18,606 bases of DNA from Azospirillum brasilense (GCA_003241645.1 QFOX01000039.1:1-18606), one strand, 5' to 3'. Shown: positions 6,969 to 14,527, numbered from the stretch's first letter. The notes: generated by a model not told the origin, from the letters alone. Translations and numbers: made by a program.

Positions 6969-8318
6969 GTGTATCCGCCCCAGAATCCCCCCGCGAAACC
7001 CTCAAAGAAAAAATGGCTGCTGTTCGTTGGCGGCGCTCTGGCCGTGGGTGGCGCGATCTACATGCTGGGCGGACTGGGCAAGGAAGAAGCCGCCCCCAAA
7101 GGCGGCTTTGGCGTGCCCGTGGAAACCGCCATCGTCACGCCGAAGCGCCTTCAGGTGAATATCGACGCGGTGGGCACCCTTGTGGCGAATGAAATGGTCA
7201 TGCTGCGTCCGGAGATCGCCGGGCGCATCACCGATGTGTTGTTCACCGAAGGCCAGCCCGTGAAAAAGGGCGACCCGCTGTTTCGGATCGATGACCGCAT
7301 GGCCCGCGCCGAGCTGAAGCAGGCCGAATCGAACCTGCAGCTGGCCCGCCTGAACTATGACCGGTTCCGCAAGCTTTCTTCCACCGGGGCGGCCACCAAG
7401 CTGCGCTACGACGAAGCCCGCGCCGAGCTGGGGGTGAATCAGGCGAATGCCGACCTCGCGCGCACCCGCGTGGAATACATGACCATCTCCGCCCCGTTCG
7501 ATGGGGTGGTGGGCCTGCGCAGCGTCAGCCCCGGTGAATATGTGAATGTGGGGCAGGAACTGGCCAATTTCGTCAGCTACGACCCCATGAAAGTGAACTT
7601 TACCATTCCGGAAACGCAGGCCTCGCAATTGGCCGAGGGCCAGACCATCGCCATGACGGTGGAAGCGTTGCCGGGCAAAACCTTCGAGGGCGTGGTCTAC
7701 GCGCTCGATCCCCAGCTGGATGTGAATGGCCGCGCCGTGAACCTGCGTGCGACCATCCCGAACCCGGAGAATATCCTGAAGCCGGGCTTCTTTGCGCGCA
7801 TTGCCCTGAACGTGGCCAATAAAGAGAACGCGCTCACCGTGCCGGAAAGCGCCATTGTGCCGCAGGGCAACACCAAGCAGGTGTTCGTGGTGGGCGAAGA
7901 CCAGACCGCCAACCTCGTGACCGTGGAGCTGGGCGAACGGCTTGCCGGTGAGGTCGAGGTCGTTAGCGGCCTGCAGGCGGGCGATATGGTGGTCACCTCG
8001 GGCCAGATCAAACTGCAGCCCGGCGCGAAAGTGACCAACACCACCAAAGCACCGGAAGCGAATGCAACGGATGCCGCGACACCGCCGCCTGCGGCAAGCG
8101 AGGCCGAGGCGTCGCACGCTGCCGAGCCTGCGCCAGCGAGCGCACCCGTGGAGGAGCCCCAACCGAATGCGCAAAGCGACACCACCGCCCCTGCCGCCCC
8201 CGCTACGTTTGAGGGGATGATGGATGTGCCCGCTGATGAGGGCGCGGATGATGATGCCGCCGCAGAACAAACCCCGGCCGAGCCGGTAACGACAGAAACG
8301 CCGCCTGCGGCTGAATAA
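6969..8318 (+). CDS. RND efflux periplasmic adaptor (membrane fusion protein)
   Basis: A 449-residue adaptor that links an RND pump in the inner membrane to an outer-membrane channel. It begins with GTG, preceded by TAAGGT at suitable spacing; no ATG start is available nearby. A single membrane anchor lies at about residues 16-36 after a Pro/Lys-rich cytoplasmic start. The expected domains follow: a lipoyl half-motif near 70-100 (EIAGRITDVLFTEGQPVKKGD), a coiled-coil hairpin at about 105-165, the second lipoyl half (ISAPFDGVVGLRSVSPGEYV), a beta-barrel, and a membrane-proximal domain to about 355. The last 95 residues are an unusual Ala/Pro/Glu/Asp-rich tail with many acidic residues, predicted to be disordered and periplasmic. 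The pump gene follows after 11 bases. The substrate is unknown. Confidence 0.92.
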   Translation: MYPPQNPPAKPSKKKWLLFVGGALAVGGAIYMLGGLGKEEAAPKGGFGVPVETAIVTPKRLQVNIDAVGTLVANEMVMLRPEIAGRITDVLFTEGQPVKKGDPLFRIDDRMARAELKQAESNLQLARLNYDRFRKLSSTGAATKLRYDEARAELGVNQANADLARTRVEYMTISAPFDGVVGLRSVSPGEYVNVGQELANFVSYDPMKVNFTIPETQASQLAEGQTIAMTVEALPGKTFEGVVYALDPQLDVNGRAVNLRATIPNPENILKPGFFARIALNVANKENALTVPESAIVPQGNTKQVFVVGEDQTANLVTVELGERLAGEVEVVSGLQAGDMVVTSGQIKLQPGAKVTNTTKAPEANATDAATPPPAASEAEASHAAEPAPASAPVEEPQPNAQSDTTAPAAPATFEGMMDVPADEGADDDAAAEQTPAEPVTTETPPAAE

Positions 8319-8329
8319 GGAACGCGTCC

Positions 8330-11300
8330 GTGAAAGCTGCTGAGATTTGCATTCGTCGCCCGGTCCTTTCGGTCGTGATCAACCTGCTGATCGTGCTGAT
8401 GGGGCTGGTTTCCTATGACCGCCTGACGGTGCGCGAATACCCGAACATCGACGTGCCCGTGGTGACGGTGACGACCAACTACCTCGGGGCCTCGGCAAAG
8501 ATCATTGAAACGCAAGTGACCAAGCCGCTCGAGGATTCGCTCTCGGGCATCGAAGGCATCGATTTCATCAAATCCATCTCGCGCTCCGAACAAAGCCAGA
8601 TCACCGTGCAGTTCCGCCTCAGCCGCGATGCGGATGCCGCCGCCAGCGACGTGCGCGACCGCGTGGCCCGCGCCATTGGCCTGCTGCCTGAGGAGGTGGA
8701 TGAGCCCATCGTCGCCAAGGTCGAGGCGGATGCGCAGCCGATCATGTGGATGTCGCTGAACAGCGACACGGCCACCCAGTTGGATGTATCGGAAACCGCC
8801 GACCTTGTAGTGCAGGACCGCCTGCAGGTGCTGCCCGGCGTGGCCAGTGTGCTGCTGTTCGCCGAGCGCCGCTATTCCATGCGCGTGTCGGTGGATCGCG
8901 AGAAGCTGGCCGGCTTCAACCTGACGCCGCAGGATGTGGAGAACGCCCTGCGCGCGCAGAACGTGGAAATTCCTGCAGGGCGCATTGAATCGCTGCAGCG
9001 CGAATTCACCGTGCTCAGCCAGACCGACCTGAACACGCCCGAGCAGTTCCGGCAGGTGATCCTGCGCGAATCCGAGGGCGGCCATCTTGTTCGCCTTGGC
9101 GAGGTGGCGGATATTGGCTATGGCCCGCTGGAGGAGCGCTCGCTGGTGCGCTTCAATGGCAAGCCCTCCATTGGCCTTGGCGTGGTGAAACAATCGGTCG
9201 CCAACCCGCTGGAGATCTCCTCGGCCATTCGCACGGCGCTGCCCAGCATCCAGAAAGACCTGCCGCAAGGCATGAACCTGAGCATTGCCTATGATTCGTC
9301 GGTGTTCATCGATGAGTCGATCAAATCGGTGTTCCACACCATCGTGGAAGCGACCGTGCTGGTGGTGCTCACCATCTTCTTCTTCCTGCGCACGCTGCGC
9401 GCCACGCTCATTCCGCTGGTGACCATTCCGGTGTCGCTGGTGGGCGCACTGGCGCTGATGTACCTGATGGGCTTCTCCATCAACACGCTGACGCTACTGG
9501 CGCTGGTGATCGCCATCGGCCTGGTGGTAGATGATGCGATCGTGGTGCTCGAGAATATCTATCGCCACATGGAAGAGGGGATGGATGCGGTGCATGCCTC
9601 GGTGAAGGGCATGCGCGAGATCGGCTTCGCTGTCGTCGCCATGACCCTGACGCTTGCCACTGTGTTCGTGCCGGTGGCGCTCACCCCCGGGCGCACCGGG
9701 CAGCTCTTCATTGAATTCGCGCTCACGCTGGCGGGCGCGGTCATCATCTCCGGCATCACGGCGATCACGCTGTCGCCCATGATGTGCTCGCGCATTCTTA
9801 AGGCCACGCACCTCAGCGACGAGCCCAAATGGTCGCAGCGCATCGAGGGCTGGATCCGCCGGCTGGAGGCCGCCTACACCCGCACGCTGAAACGCATCAT
9901 TGGGCGCCGCAAAATGGTCATGCTGGTGGCGGCGCTCACCTTCGTGGCGGCAGGCGTGCTGTTCTCGGGCCTGCAATCGGAACTGTCGCCGGCGGAAGAC
10001 CGTGGCGTGATCTTCGGCATCGGCATGGCGCCGGAAGGCTCGACCATCCAATACGCCGACCAGTATGCCCAGCAGATGGAAGCCATCTTCGACCAGATCC
10101 CCGAGAAGCAATGGCGCTTCATTGCGGTGGGGTTCCCGTTCGTGACGCAGACCTTTACCGTGACCGGCTTGAAAGAATGGGGCGAGCGTGACCGCTCCAG
10201 CTTCGACATCATTCAGGAAATTTCGCCCAAGCTGTTCGGCATTCCGGGCACGCTCAACTTCGCCATCAACCCGCAATCGTTGGGGCAGGGCGCGCGCAGC
10301 CAGCCGGTGGAAGTGGTGATCCAGACCACCGCGAGCTACGAAGAGCTCGATGCGATGACCAACAAGATCCTTGCTGAGCTGCGCAAGAACACCGGCCTGA
10401 TGACGCCGGATACCGACCTGAAGCTGAACAAGCCGGAACTGCGCGTGACCATGGACCGCGAGAAAATGGCGAGCATGGGCATCGACATCGCCACCGTGGG
10501 CCGCACGCTCGAGACCATGCTGGGCGGCCGCGAGGTGACCCGCTTCAAACGCGGTTCCGAGCAATACGAAGTGCTGGTGAAAATTGCCGATGATAAACGC
10601 CGCACGCCGAACGACCTGACGGCGATCTATGTGCGGGCGCGCAATGGCGATATGGTGCCGCTGAACAATATCGTGAAGCTGGAGGAGGGCGTTGCCCCGC
10701 GCGAGCTGAACCATTTCGACAAATTGCGCGCCGTGACCATTACCGCCAACCTCGCGCCCGGCTATGGGCTTGCCAAGGCCCTGTCGGACATTGAGGCCGT
10801 GGTGGCGCAGGTGGCCCCCAGCGCCACCATCGACTATGCAGGCAACAGCCGCGAATTCAAGGAATCCAGCGCCAGCATGGGTATGATCTTCGCACTGGCA
10901 CTGGCGTTCATTTACCTCGTGCTGGCCGCGCAGTTCGAAAGCTGGCGTGACCCCATGGTCATCCTGCTCACCGTGCCGCTGGCCATGGCGGGCGCACTGC
11001 TGTTCATGACCTTCACGGGCGGCACCATCAACGTGTATTCGCAGATCGGCCTTGTGGCACTGATGGGGCTTATTTCCAAGCACGGCATCATGATCGTGGA
11101 GTTCGCCAACCAGCTGCAGGAGCGTGGCCTGAGCCAGCTCGATGCGGTGGTCGAATCCGCATCGCTTCGCATGCGCCCCATTCTCATGACCACCGGCGCC
11201 ATGGTGCTTGGTGCCATTCCGCTTGCACTGGCCAGTGGCGCCGGTGCCGAGAGCCGTCAGGCCATCGGCTGGGTGATCGTGGGCGGCATGACCGTGGGCA

Positions 11301-11590
11301 CCATCTTCACGCTGTTCATCGTGCCCACCTTCTACCTGCTCATCGCGCGCCAGCACACATTGCTGGTGATCGATGAAGCGCTGATCGCCGCGTCCTATGG
11401 GCATGATGATCATGGTGGCCACGGTGGTGGCCATGGCCCCGCCAGCCCGGCGGCACCCGTGGCCCCGCAGCAGCCGCCCATGCCACCGGCACCGCCTGCC
11501 GCGGCCGTGCCGCACGCGGTGGAGCCGATGCATGGGGGCTATGTGGACCCCGAAACCCCGCCGCAGCGGGGCAGCTTCGAAGAGATCTAG
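8330..11590 (+). CDS. RND (HAE1/AcrB-like) efflux pump, inner-membrane subunit
   Basis: A 1086-residue proton-driven multidrug-type RND transporter. It starts with GTG 8330 after AAGGAA and has the family N-terminus ICIRRPVLSVVINLL, the first membrane helix. Two periplasmic porter/docking halves are separated by the usual twelve helices. The proton-relay residues are present: VVDDAIVVLENI in TM4 (D401, D402) and GLISKHGIMIVEFAN in TM10 (K917). These and the HAE1-like motifs separate it from heavy-metal CusA-type pumps. The C-terminal 60 residues, cytoplasmic by topology, form an odd tail: a His/Gly/Asp cluster (HDDHGGHGGGHG, about 1025-1036) followed by a Pro/Ala-rich stretch. It forms an operon with the adaptor. 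No outer-membrane channel or local repressor gene is seen next to it. Confidence 0.95.
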   Translation: MKAAEICIRRPVLSVVINLLIVLMGLVSYDRLTVREYPNIDVPVVTVTTNYLGASAKIIETQVTKPLEDSLSGIEGIDFIKSISRSEQSQITVQFRLSRDADAAASDVRDRVARAIGLLPEEVDEPIVAKVEADAQPIMWMSLNSDTATQLDVSETADLVVQDRLQVLPGVASVLLFAERRYSMRVSVDREKLAGFNLTPQDVENALRAQNVEIPAGRIESLQREFTVLSQTDLNTPEQFRQVILRESEGGHLVRLGEVADIGYGPLEERSLVRFNGKPSIGLGVVKQSVANPLEISSAIRTALPSIQKDLPQGMNLSIAYDSSVFIDESIKSVFHTIVEATVLVVLTIFFFLRTLRATLIPLVTIPVSLVGALALMYLMGFSINTLTLLALVIAIGLVVDDAIVVLENIYRHMEEGMDAVHASVKGMREIGFAVVAMTLTLATVFVPVALTPGRTGQLFIEFALTLAGAVIISGITAITLSPMMCSRILKATHLSDEPKWSQRIEGWIRRLEAAYTRTLKRIIGRRKMVMLVAALTFVAAGVLFSGLQSELSPAEDRGVIFGIGMAPEGSTIQYADQYAQQMEAIFDQIPEKQWRFIAVGFPFVTQTFTVTGLKEWGERDRSSFDIIQEISPKLFGIPGTLNFAINPQSLGQGARSQPVEVVIQTTASYEELDAMTNKILAELRKNTGLMTPDTDLKLNKPELRVTMDREKMASMGIDIATVGRTLETMLGGREVTRFKRGSEQYEVLVKIADDKRRTPNDLTAIYVRARNGDMVPLNNIVKLEEGVAPRELNHFDKLRAVTITANLAPGYGLAKALSDIEAVVAQVAPSATIDYAGNSREFKESSASMGMIFALALAFIYLVLAAQFESWRDPMVILLTVPLAMAGALLFMTFTGGTINVYSQIGLVALMGLISKHGIMIVEFANQLQERGLSQLDAVVESASLRMRPILMTTGAMVLGAIPLALASGAGAESRQAIGWVIVGGMTVGTIFTLFIVPTFYLLIARQHTLLVIDEALIAASYGHDDHGGHGGGHGPASPAAPVAPQQPPMPPAPPAAAVPHAVEPMHGGYVDPETPPQRGSFEEI

Positions 11591-11630
11591 AAAGAAAAAG
11601 GGCACCCAGTTGGGTGCCCTTTTGTTTTTG
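11591..11630. terminator. Bidirectional terminator between efflux operon and DHS-like gene
   Basis: The stem AAAAGGGCACCC/GGGTGCCCTTTT with loop AGTT (centred on 11609-11610) has an A-tract on its left and a T-tract on its right (TTTTGTTTTT). It can therefore end transcripts from both directions: the efflux operon on the plus strand and the DHS-like gene on the minus strand. Confidence 0.88.
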
Positions 11631-11653
11631 ATGCTTCGCCGGTCCGTTCGTCT

Positions 11654-11716
11654 AGGCGGTCAGTAGACCGCCTCAGCCATGAGCTAGCGAAGCGAAGGGA
11701 GCGCAAGGCTCCCTTC
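11654..11716. repeat. Two further perfect hairpins in the convergent gap
   Basis: AGGCGGTC-AGTA-GACCGCCT (11654-11673, 8-bp stem) and GAAGGGAGC-GCAAG-GCTCCCTTC (11694-11716, 9-bp stem) sit between the bidirectional terminator and the DHS-like stop codon. Neither has a T-tract. They may be mRNA 3'-end structures of the minus-strand transcript or pieces of a dispersed palindromic repeat. Confidence 0.55.
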
Positions 11717-11725
11717 AAGAACAAA

Positions 11726-12787
11726 CTACTTCGCGTCGTCGAACAGCTTGCCGAACTCGCGCTTGGTGCGGTTCTTCCAGTGGCCGCGGTGGTACGCATC
11801 GCTCACCATCAGCGGCAGCACCGAACCGGCCTCGGCGAACACCATCTGCTCCAGCGCGGTGTCTACCTTGCCCCAGCTGCATGCTTCTTTCAGCGTGCTG
11901 CTGCTGCAGGCGCCGTCGCGCACGTCGGCCACGGTGATCTGCACGGCGTAGGCGTGCATGTCGGCTTCCTTGCCGAGGATCTCGGCGCACACCACGGTGT
12001 CCTGCGTGAAGTTCTTGGGCACGCCGCCACCGATCATCAGCAGGCCGGTCTTGCCCGCTTCGATCTTGATGTCGGTCAGTTCGCGGAAGTCAGCGATCGC
12101 ATCCAGCATCATGTGCTTCTTGGGGTTATCGACCTGGTGCTTCACCAGACCGAAGCCCGCCGAGCTATCCACGAAGGCCGGGCAGAAGATGGGGATGTTG
12201 TGCTCGTAGGCCAGTTGCACCAGCGAGTCTTTTTTCTTGGCGTTGCCAGCGGCCAGCCATTTGCCCATCTCGCGGATGAACTCGCGCGAGCTGTAGCCGC
12301 GCGGCTCCAGCTTGTTGGCGATCTCGAGGATGGTGTGGTCGCAGGCCTGCAGCTCTTCCTCGTCGATGTAGGTATCGTAGATACGGTCGATGTAGAGGTC
12401 GCGCAGGTATTTGTCGTCCTGGCCGGAAGCGCTGCCATGGTAGTGCTTGAAGCCGAGGGCTTCGAAGAAGTCCATATCCACGATGGAAGCACCGGTGGCC
12501 ACGATCGCGTCCACCATGTTGTAGCGGATCAGGTCGGCATAGAGCTTCATGCAGCCGCCGGCGCTGGTGCTGCCCGCGATGGTCAGGATGATGGAGCAAT
12601 CCTTGTCGGCCAGCATCTGGTTGTAGATGCCGGTGGCGCGCGCGAGGTCGCGGCTGGTGAAGCTCATGTTCGCCATCTGGTCGATGATGGGGCGGGCATC
12701 GAAGCTGGCGATGTCGATATGCTCGACGGTCTTTTGCAGCAGCTGCGCTTTGTCGTTCGATTTGGTCTTGCTGGCTTGCGCGGTCAT
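11726..12787 (-). CDS. Deoxyhypusine synthase-like enzyme (probable polyamine biosynthesis)
   Basis: A 353-residue NAD-dependent protein of the deoxyhypusine synthase family. The start at 12787 has AAGGAG upstream; a longer reading would need TTG at 12808. Conserved stretches include TIAGSTSAGG, VATGASIVDMDFFEALG, MIGGGVPKNF and, near the C-terminus, EACSWGKVD. The Lys of the last (K307, or 314 counted from the TTG) matches the lysine that forms the enzyme-substrate imine in eukaryotic DHS. Bacteria lack eIF5A, so modification of that protein is not the likely job. Bacterial homologues are thought to transfer the aminobutyl group of spermidine or putrescine to a small amine, for example giving homospermidine. 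The gene follows ornithine decarboxylase by 77 bases, supporting a polyamine role. Acceptor and product are not readable from sequence. Confidence 0.88.
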   Translation of the reverse strand: MTAQASKTKSNDKAQLLQKTVEHIDIASFDARPIIDQMANMSFTSRDLARATGIYNQMLADKDCSIILTIAGSTSAGGCMKLYADLIRYNMVDAIVATGASIVDMDFFEALGFKHYHGSASGQDDKYLRDLYIDRIYDTYIDEEELQACDHTILEIANKLEPRGYSSREFIREMGKWLAAGNAKKKDSLVQLAYEHNIPIFCPAFVDSSAGFGLVKHQVDNPKKHMMLDAIADFRELTDIKIEAGKTGLLMIGGGVPKNFTQDTVVCAEILGKEADMHAYAVQITVADVRDGACSSSTLKEACSWGKVDTALEQMVFAEAGSVLPLMVSDAYHRGHWKNRTKREFGKLFDDAK

Positions 12788-12805
12788 GGTTTTCTCCTTG
12801 GTCTT

Positions 12806-12845
12806 CAAAAGAAAGCCCCGGCGCGGCGTTGTCGCCGGCCGGGGC
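12806..12845 (-). terminator. Terminator-like hairpin between ODC and DHS-like genes
   Basis: Read on the minus strand, GCCCCGG and CCGGGGC pair around a second stem GGCG-ACAA-CGCC, followed directly by TTTCTTTTG. It stands after the ODC stop and before the DHS-like ribosome binding site. It could partly terminate ODC transcripts and lower DHS-like expression, or mark the end of a separate ODC mRNA. Confidence 0.65.
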
Positions 12846-12864
12846 GTTGTTTGTTTGGGTAATG

Positions 12865-14058
12865 TTACGCGATGGCGGCTTCGTACGCCACTTCGCGCGG
12901 TTCTGCAAGCGGTGCGTAATGGCTGAGCAGGGGCTCATCCTTCACGATGACCGATTGCGTGGCCGGGGCGAAGCCATTGAAGCGGGTGGCCATGGTGCGC
13001 CCGTAAGCGCCAAGCTGGCCGATCTCAATGTAATCGCCTTCCTTGATGTCGGCGGGCAGCATGAAGGGGCCCTTCATGAAGTCCATCGTATCGCAGGTGG
13101 GGCCATACAGGCTGAAACCTTCCTGCTCATCGGTCGTGGCCTTGCGGTTCAGCAGCTTGCACGGGTAGAGCCATTTGGGCACGCCCGCGTCGAACAGCGA
13201 ACCGTAGGTGCCGTCGTTGATGTACAGGAAATTGCCCTTACGCAGTTCCACACGCACCAGCACCGAGCCGGACTCGGCCACCAGCGCGCGGCCGGGTTCG
13301 GCCAGCAGGCTGCAGCCGTGCTGCTTCACAATGTCGCGCGTCGCGTCGTGGATGGCGGCGAAGTAATCGGCCATCGGCGGCGGGGTCATGCCGGGGTACA
13401 CGCTGGGGAAACCACCGCCCACGTCGAACGAGTCGATGCGGATGGCCGAAGCTTTCACCACCTGCTTGGCCAGCTTGATGGCCATTTTGTACGCGTCCGG
13501 GTGCATGCACTGGCTGCCCACATGGAAGCACACGCCGGTATGGGCCGCCACCGCGCGCACGTCGGCGAGCAGGATGGCCGCATCGGTCTGGGCTGCGCCG
13601 AATTTATCGGTCAGCGCCAGTTCGGCGTAGGTGTTCGGAATGGCCAGGCGCACATGCAGGCCCAGATCATCGGCGTAATCCGTTTCGGCGAGGATCTTGT
13701 TCAGCTCGTCCTGGCAATCCAGCGAGAAATGGCGCACGCCATAGGTGTAGTACGCCTCGCGGATGGCTTTGCGCGACTTCACCGTGTGCATGAAATAGAT
13801 CTCGGCGGTGGGGAACAGCCCACGCACCATGGCCACCTCATGCAGCGATGCGGCGTCAAAACGGCGGATGCCATGCGCCCACAGGTCCTTGAGCACATGC
13901 TCGTCCGGGTTGGTCTTGACGGCGTACATGACGTCGCCCTTGAACCCGGTCAGGAACGTGTCCACCGCGCGTTTCAGCGCGTGCGGGCGATAGAGAATTA
14001 CAGGCTGTTCGGGCTGTAGATACTTTACAGCGGAATCGGGCGAGTTGTAGCTTCGCAT
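12865..14058 (-). CDS. speF: Ornithine decarboxylase (eukaryotic-type, alanine-racemase fold)
   Basis: A 397-residue PLP enzyme of the group IV (fold III) decarboxylases, converting ornithine to putrescine and CO2 in the cytoplasm. Key sites: Schiff-base lysine K48 in YAVKTNP; HVGSQ (179-183); GGGFP (214-218); EPGR (254-257) for the PLP phosphate; YNDGTYGS-like NDGTYGS (281-287); and GPTCDTMD (319-326) with catalytic Cys322 and substrate-binding Asp323. CDTMD favours ornithine (or lysine/ornithine) over arginine or diaminopimelate. ATG 14058 is preferred because GAGGG lies 7 bases upstream; ATG 14073 and a TTG at 14088 lack a clear site. The length fits this short ODC class. A long structured leader precedes it, and the DHS-like gene follows. 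The symbol speF is used in the alphaproteobacterial sense (this fold), not for the E. coli fold I enzyme. Confidence 0.9.
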   Translation of the reverse strand: MRSYNSPDSAVKYLQPEQPVILYRPHALKRAVDTFLTGFKGDVMYAVKTNPDEHVLKDLWAHGIRRFDAASLHEVAMVRGLFPTAEIYFMHTVKSRKAIREAYYTYGVRHFSLDCQDELNKILAETDYADDLGLHVRLAIPNTYAELALTDKFGAAQTDAAILLADVRAVAAHTGVCFHVGSQCMHPDAYKMAIKLAKQVVKASAIRIDSFDVGGGFPSVYPGMTPPPMADYFAAIHDATRDIVKQHGCSLLAEPGRALVAESGSVLVRVELRKGNFLYINDGTYGSLFDAGVPKWLYPCKLLNRKATTDEQEGFSLYGPTCDTMDFMKGPFMLPADIKEGDYIEIGQLGAYGRTMATRFNGFAPATQSVIVKDEPLLSHYAPLAEPREVAYEAAIA

Positions 14059-14230
14059 GTCATAAACCCTCATTAGTACGTTAACCAAAACGCACCAGCT
14101 AAACCTTGCGACGGATTTATGACAGCAGTGCCAAGGTCACCTTGCTGGATCGGCTTTCAGTCCGTTCATTGGCGGACTTGGCCTACCCCTCTAGGGATCT
14201 CTACACGCCATGGGACTTAGCGGCTGGGTC
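14059..14230 (-). ncRNA. Structured 5' leader of ODC, candidate speF RNA motif
   Basis: About 170 bases lie between a clear -10 element and the ODC start and are dense in complementary arms. On the minus strand I see GGAC/GUCC (plus 14213-14231), CCC-UAGA-GGG, AGUCCG/CGGACU with an eight-base loop (plus 14159-14178), CAGCA/UGCUG, and CAAGG-UGA-CCUUG. The central ACCUUG (plus 14132-14137) can pair with CAAGGU on its 5' side (plus 14139-14144) or with CAAGGU on its 3' side (plus 14103-14108), so the two folds exclude each other, as in a riboswitch or leader-peptide control. A conserved speF motif is known upstream of alphaproteobacterial ornithine decarboxylase genes; this leader has the right place and size. 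The identity was not checked against the covariance model. Confidence 0.6.
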
Positions 14231-14232
14231 CA

Positions 14233-14259
14233 ATTATATACGGTGGGGGGGGTTGTAAA
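14233..14259 (-). promoter_or_regulatory. Promoter of the ODC leader, with C8 tract in the spacer
   Basis: On the minus strand TATAAT (plus 14233-14238, part of TATATAAT) is a perfect -10. The best -35 is TTTACA (plus 14254-14259), which leaves a spacer of only 15 bases. The spacer contains eight consecutive C (plus 14245-14252). The short spacer next to a homopolymer suggests that tract length may affect promoter strength. The start site would be near 14225-14228, giving a leader of about 170 bases. Confidence 0.6.
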
Positions 14260-14527
14260 GTAAAAATTTTATTACGCATTCTAACGCGCTTATGTTTTTG
14301 GCCTATGCATGGCGCAAATGCGACCATTGCGGGTTTTCAATGGCTCAAAAATTTTTTTTGCCGGGGCGGGCGCGACCCCCGCATGCTGCAATGCATTGTA
14401 AAACCGCCATGAACAGCAATTGAATAAAATGTTTTATAAATATTGAGGTAAAACAGGTGTAAATAGTTAATCAATCATTAACTTTTGCGGCGTAATGCTG
14501 GTAGTCCACCCACAGGAGAAATTCCCC
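14260..14527. promoter_or_regulatory. AT-rich regulatory region upstream of the RTX beta-helix gene
   Basis: This gene-free stretch is much more AT-rich than its surroundings. It contains CCATTG/CAATGG (14324-14343), a T8 run (about 14352-14359), the palindrome CAATGCATTG (14389-14398), ATAAAA-TG-TTTTAT (14424-14437), and GTTAAT-CAATC-ATTAAC (14466-14482). The last two are perfect inverted repeats with 6-base arms and stand 46 to 104 bases before the start codon, where a transcription factor would act. AGGAG at about 14515 is the ribosome binding site for ATG 14528. No confident -35/-10 pair was found. Confidence 0.45.

Noticed and set aside
7697..9337. 546-residue antisense frame spanning the adaptor/pump junction
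   Set aside because: It crosses two clearly coding plus-strand genes and has shadow-type composition.
9494..11605. 703-residue open frame antisense to the RND pump
   Set aside because: His/Gly/Arg-rich composition without motifs, and no start region with a ribosome binding site; a shadow of the pump gene.
12788..12808. TTG start for the DHS-like gene
   Set aside because: ATG 12787 has a clear AAGGAG upstream, part of which would be coding if TTG were used.
14324..14360. Plus-strand terminator (CCATTG/CAATGG with T8)
   Set aside because: The T run starts about eight bases after a 6-bp stem and no gene ends upstream on that strand, so function as a terminator is doubtful.
14495..14527. ATG 14495 as start of the RTX protein
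   Set aside because: The ribosome binding site AGGAG lies inside this extension and points to ATG 14528.
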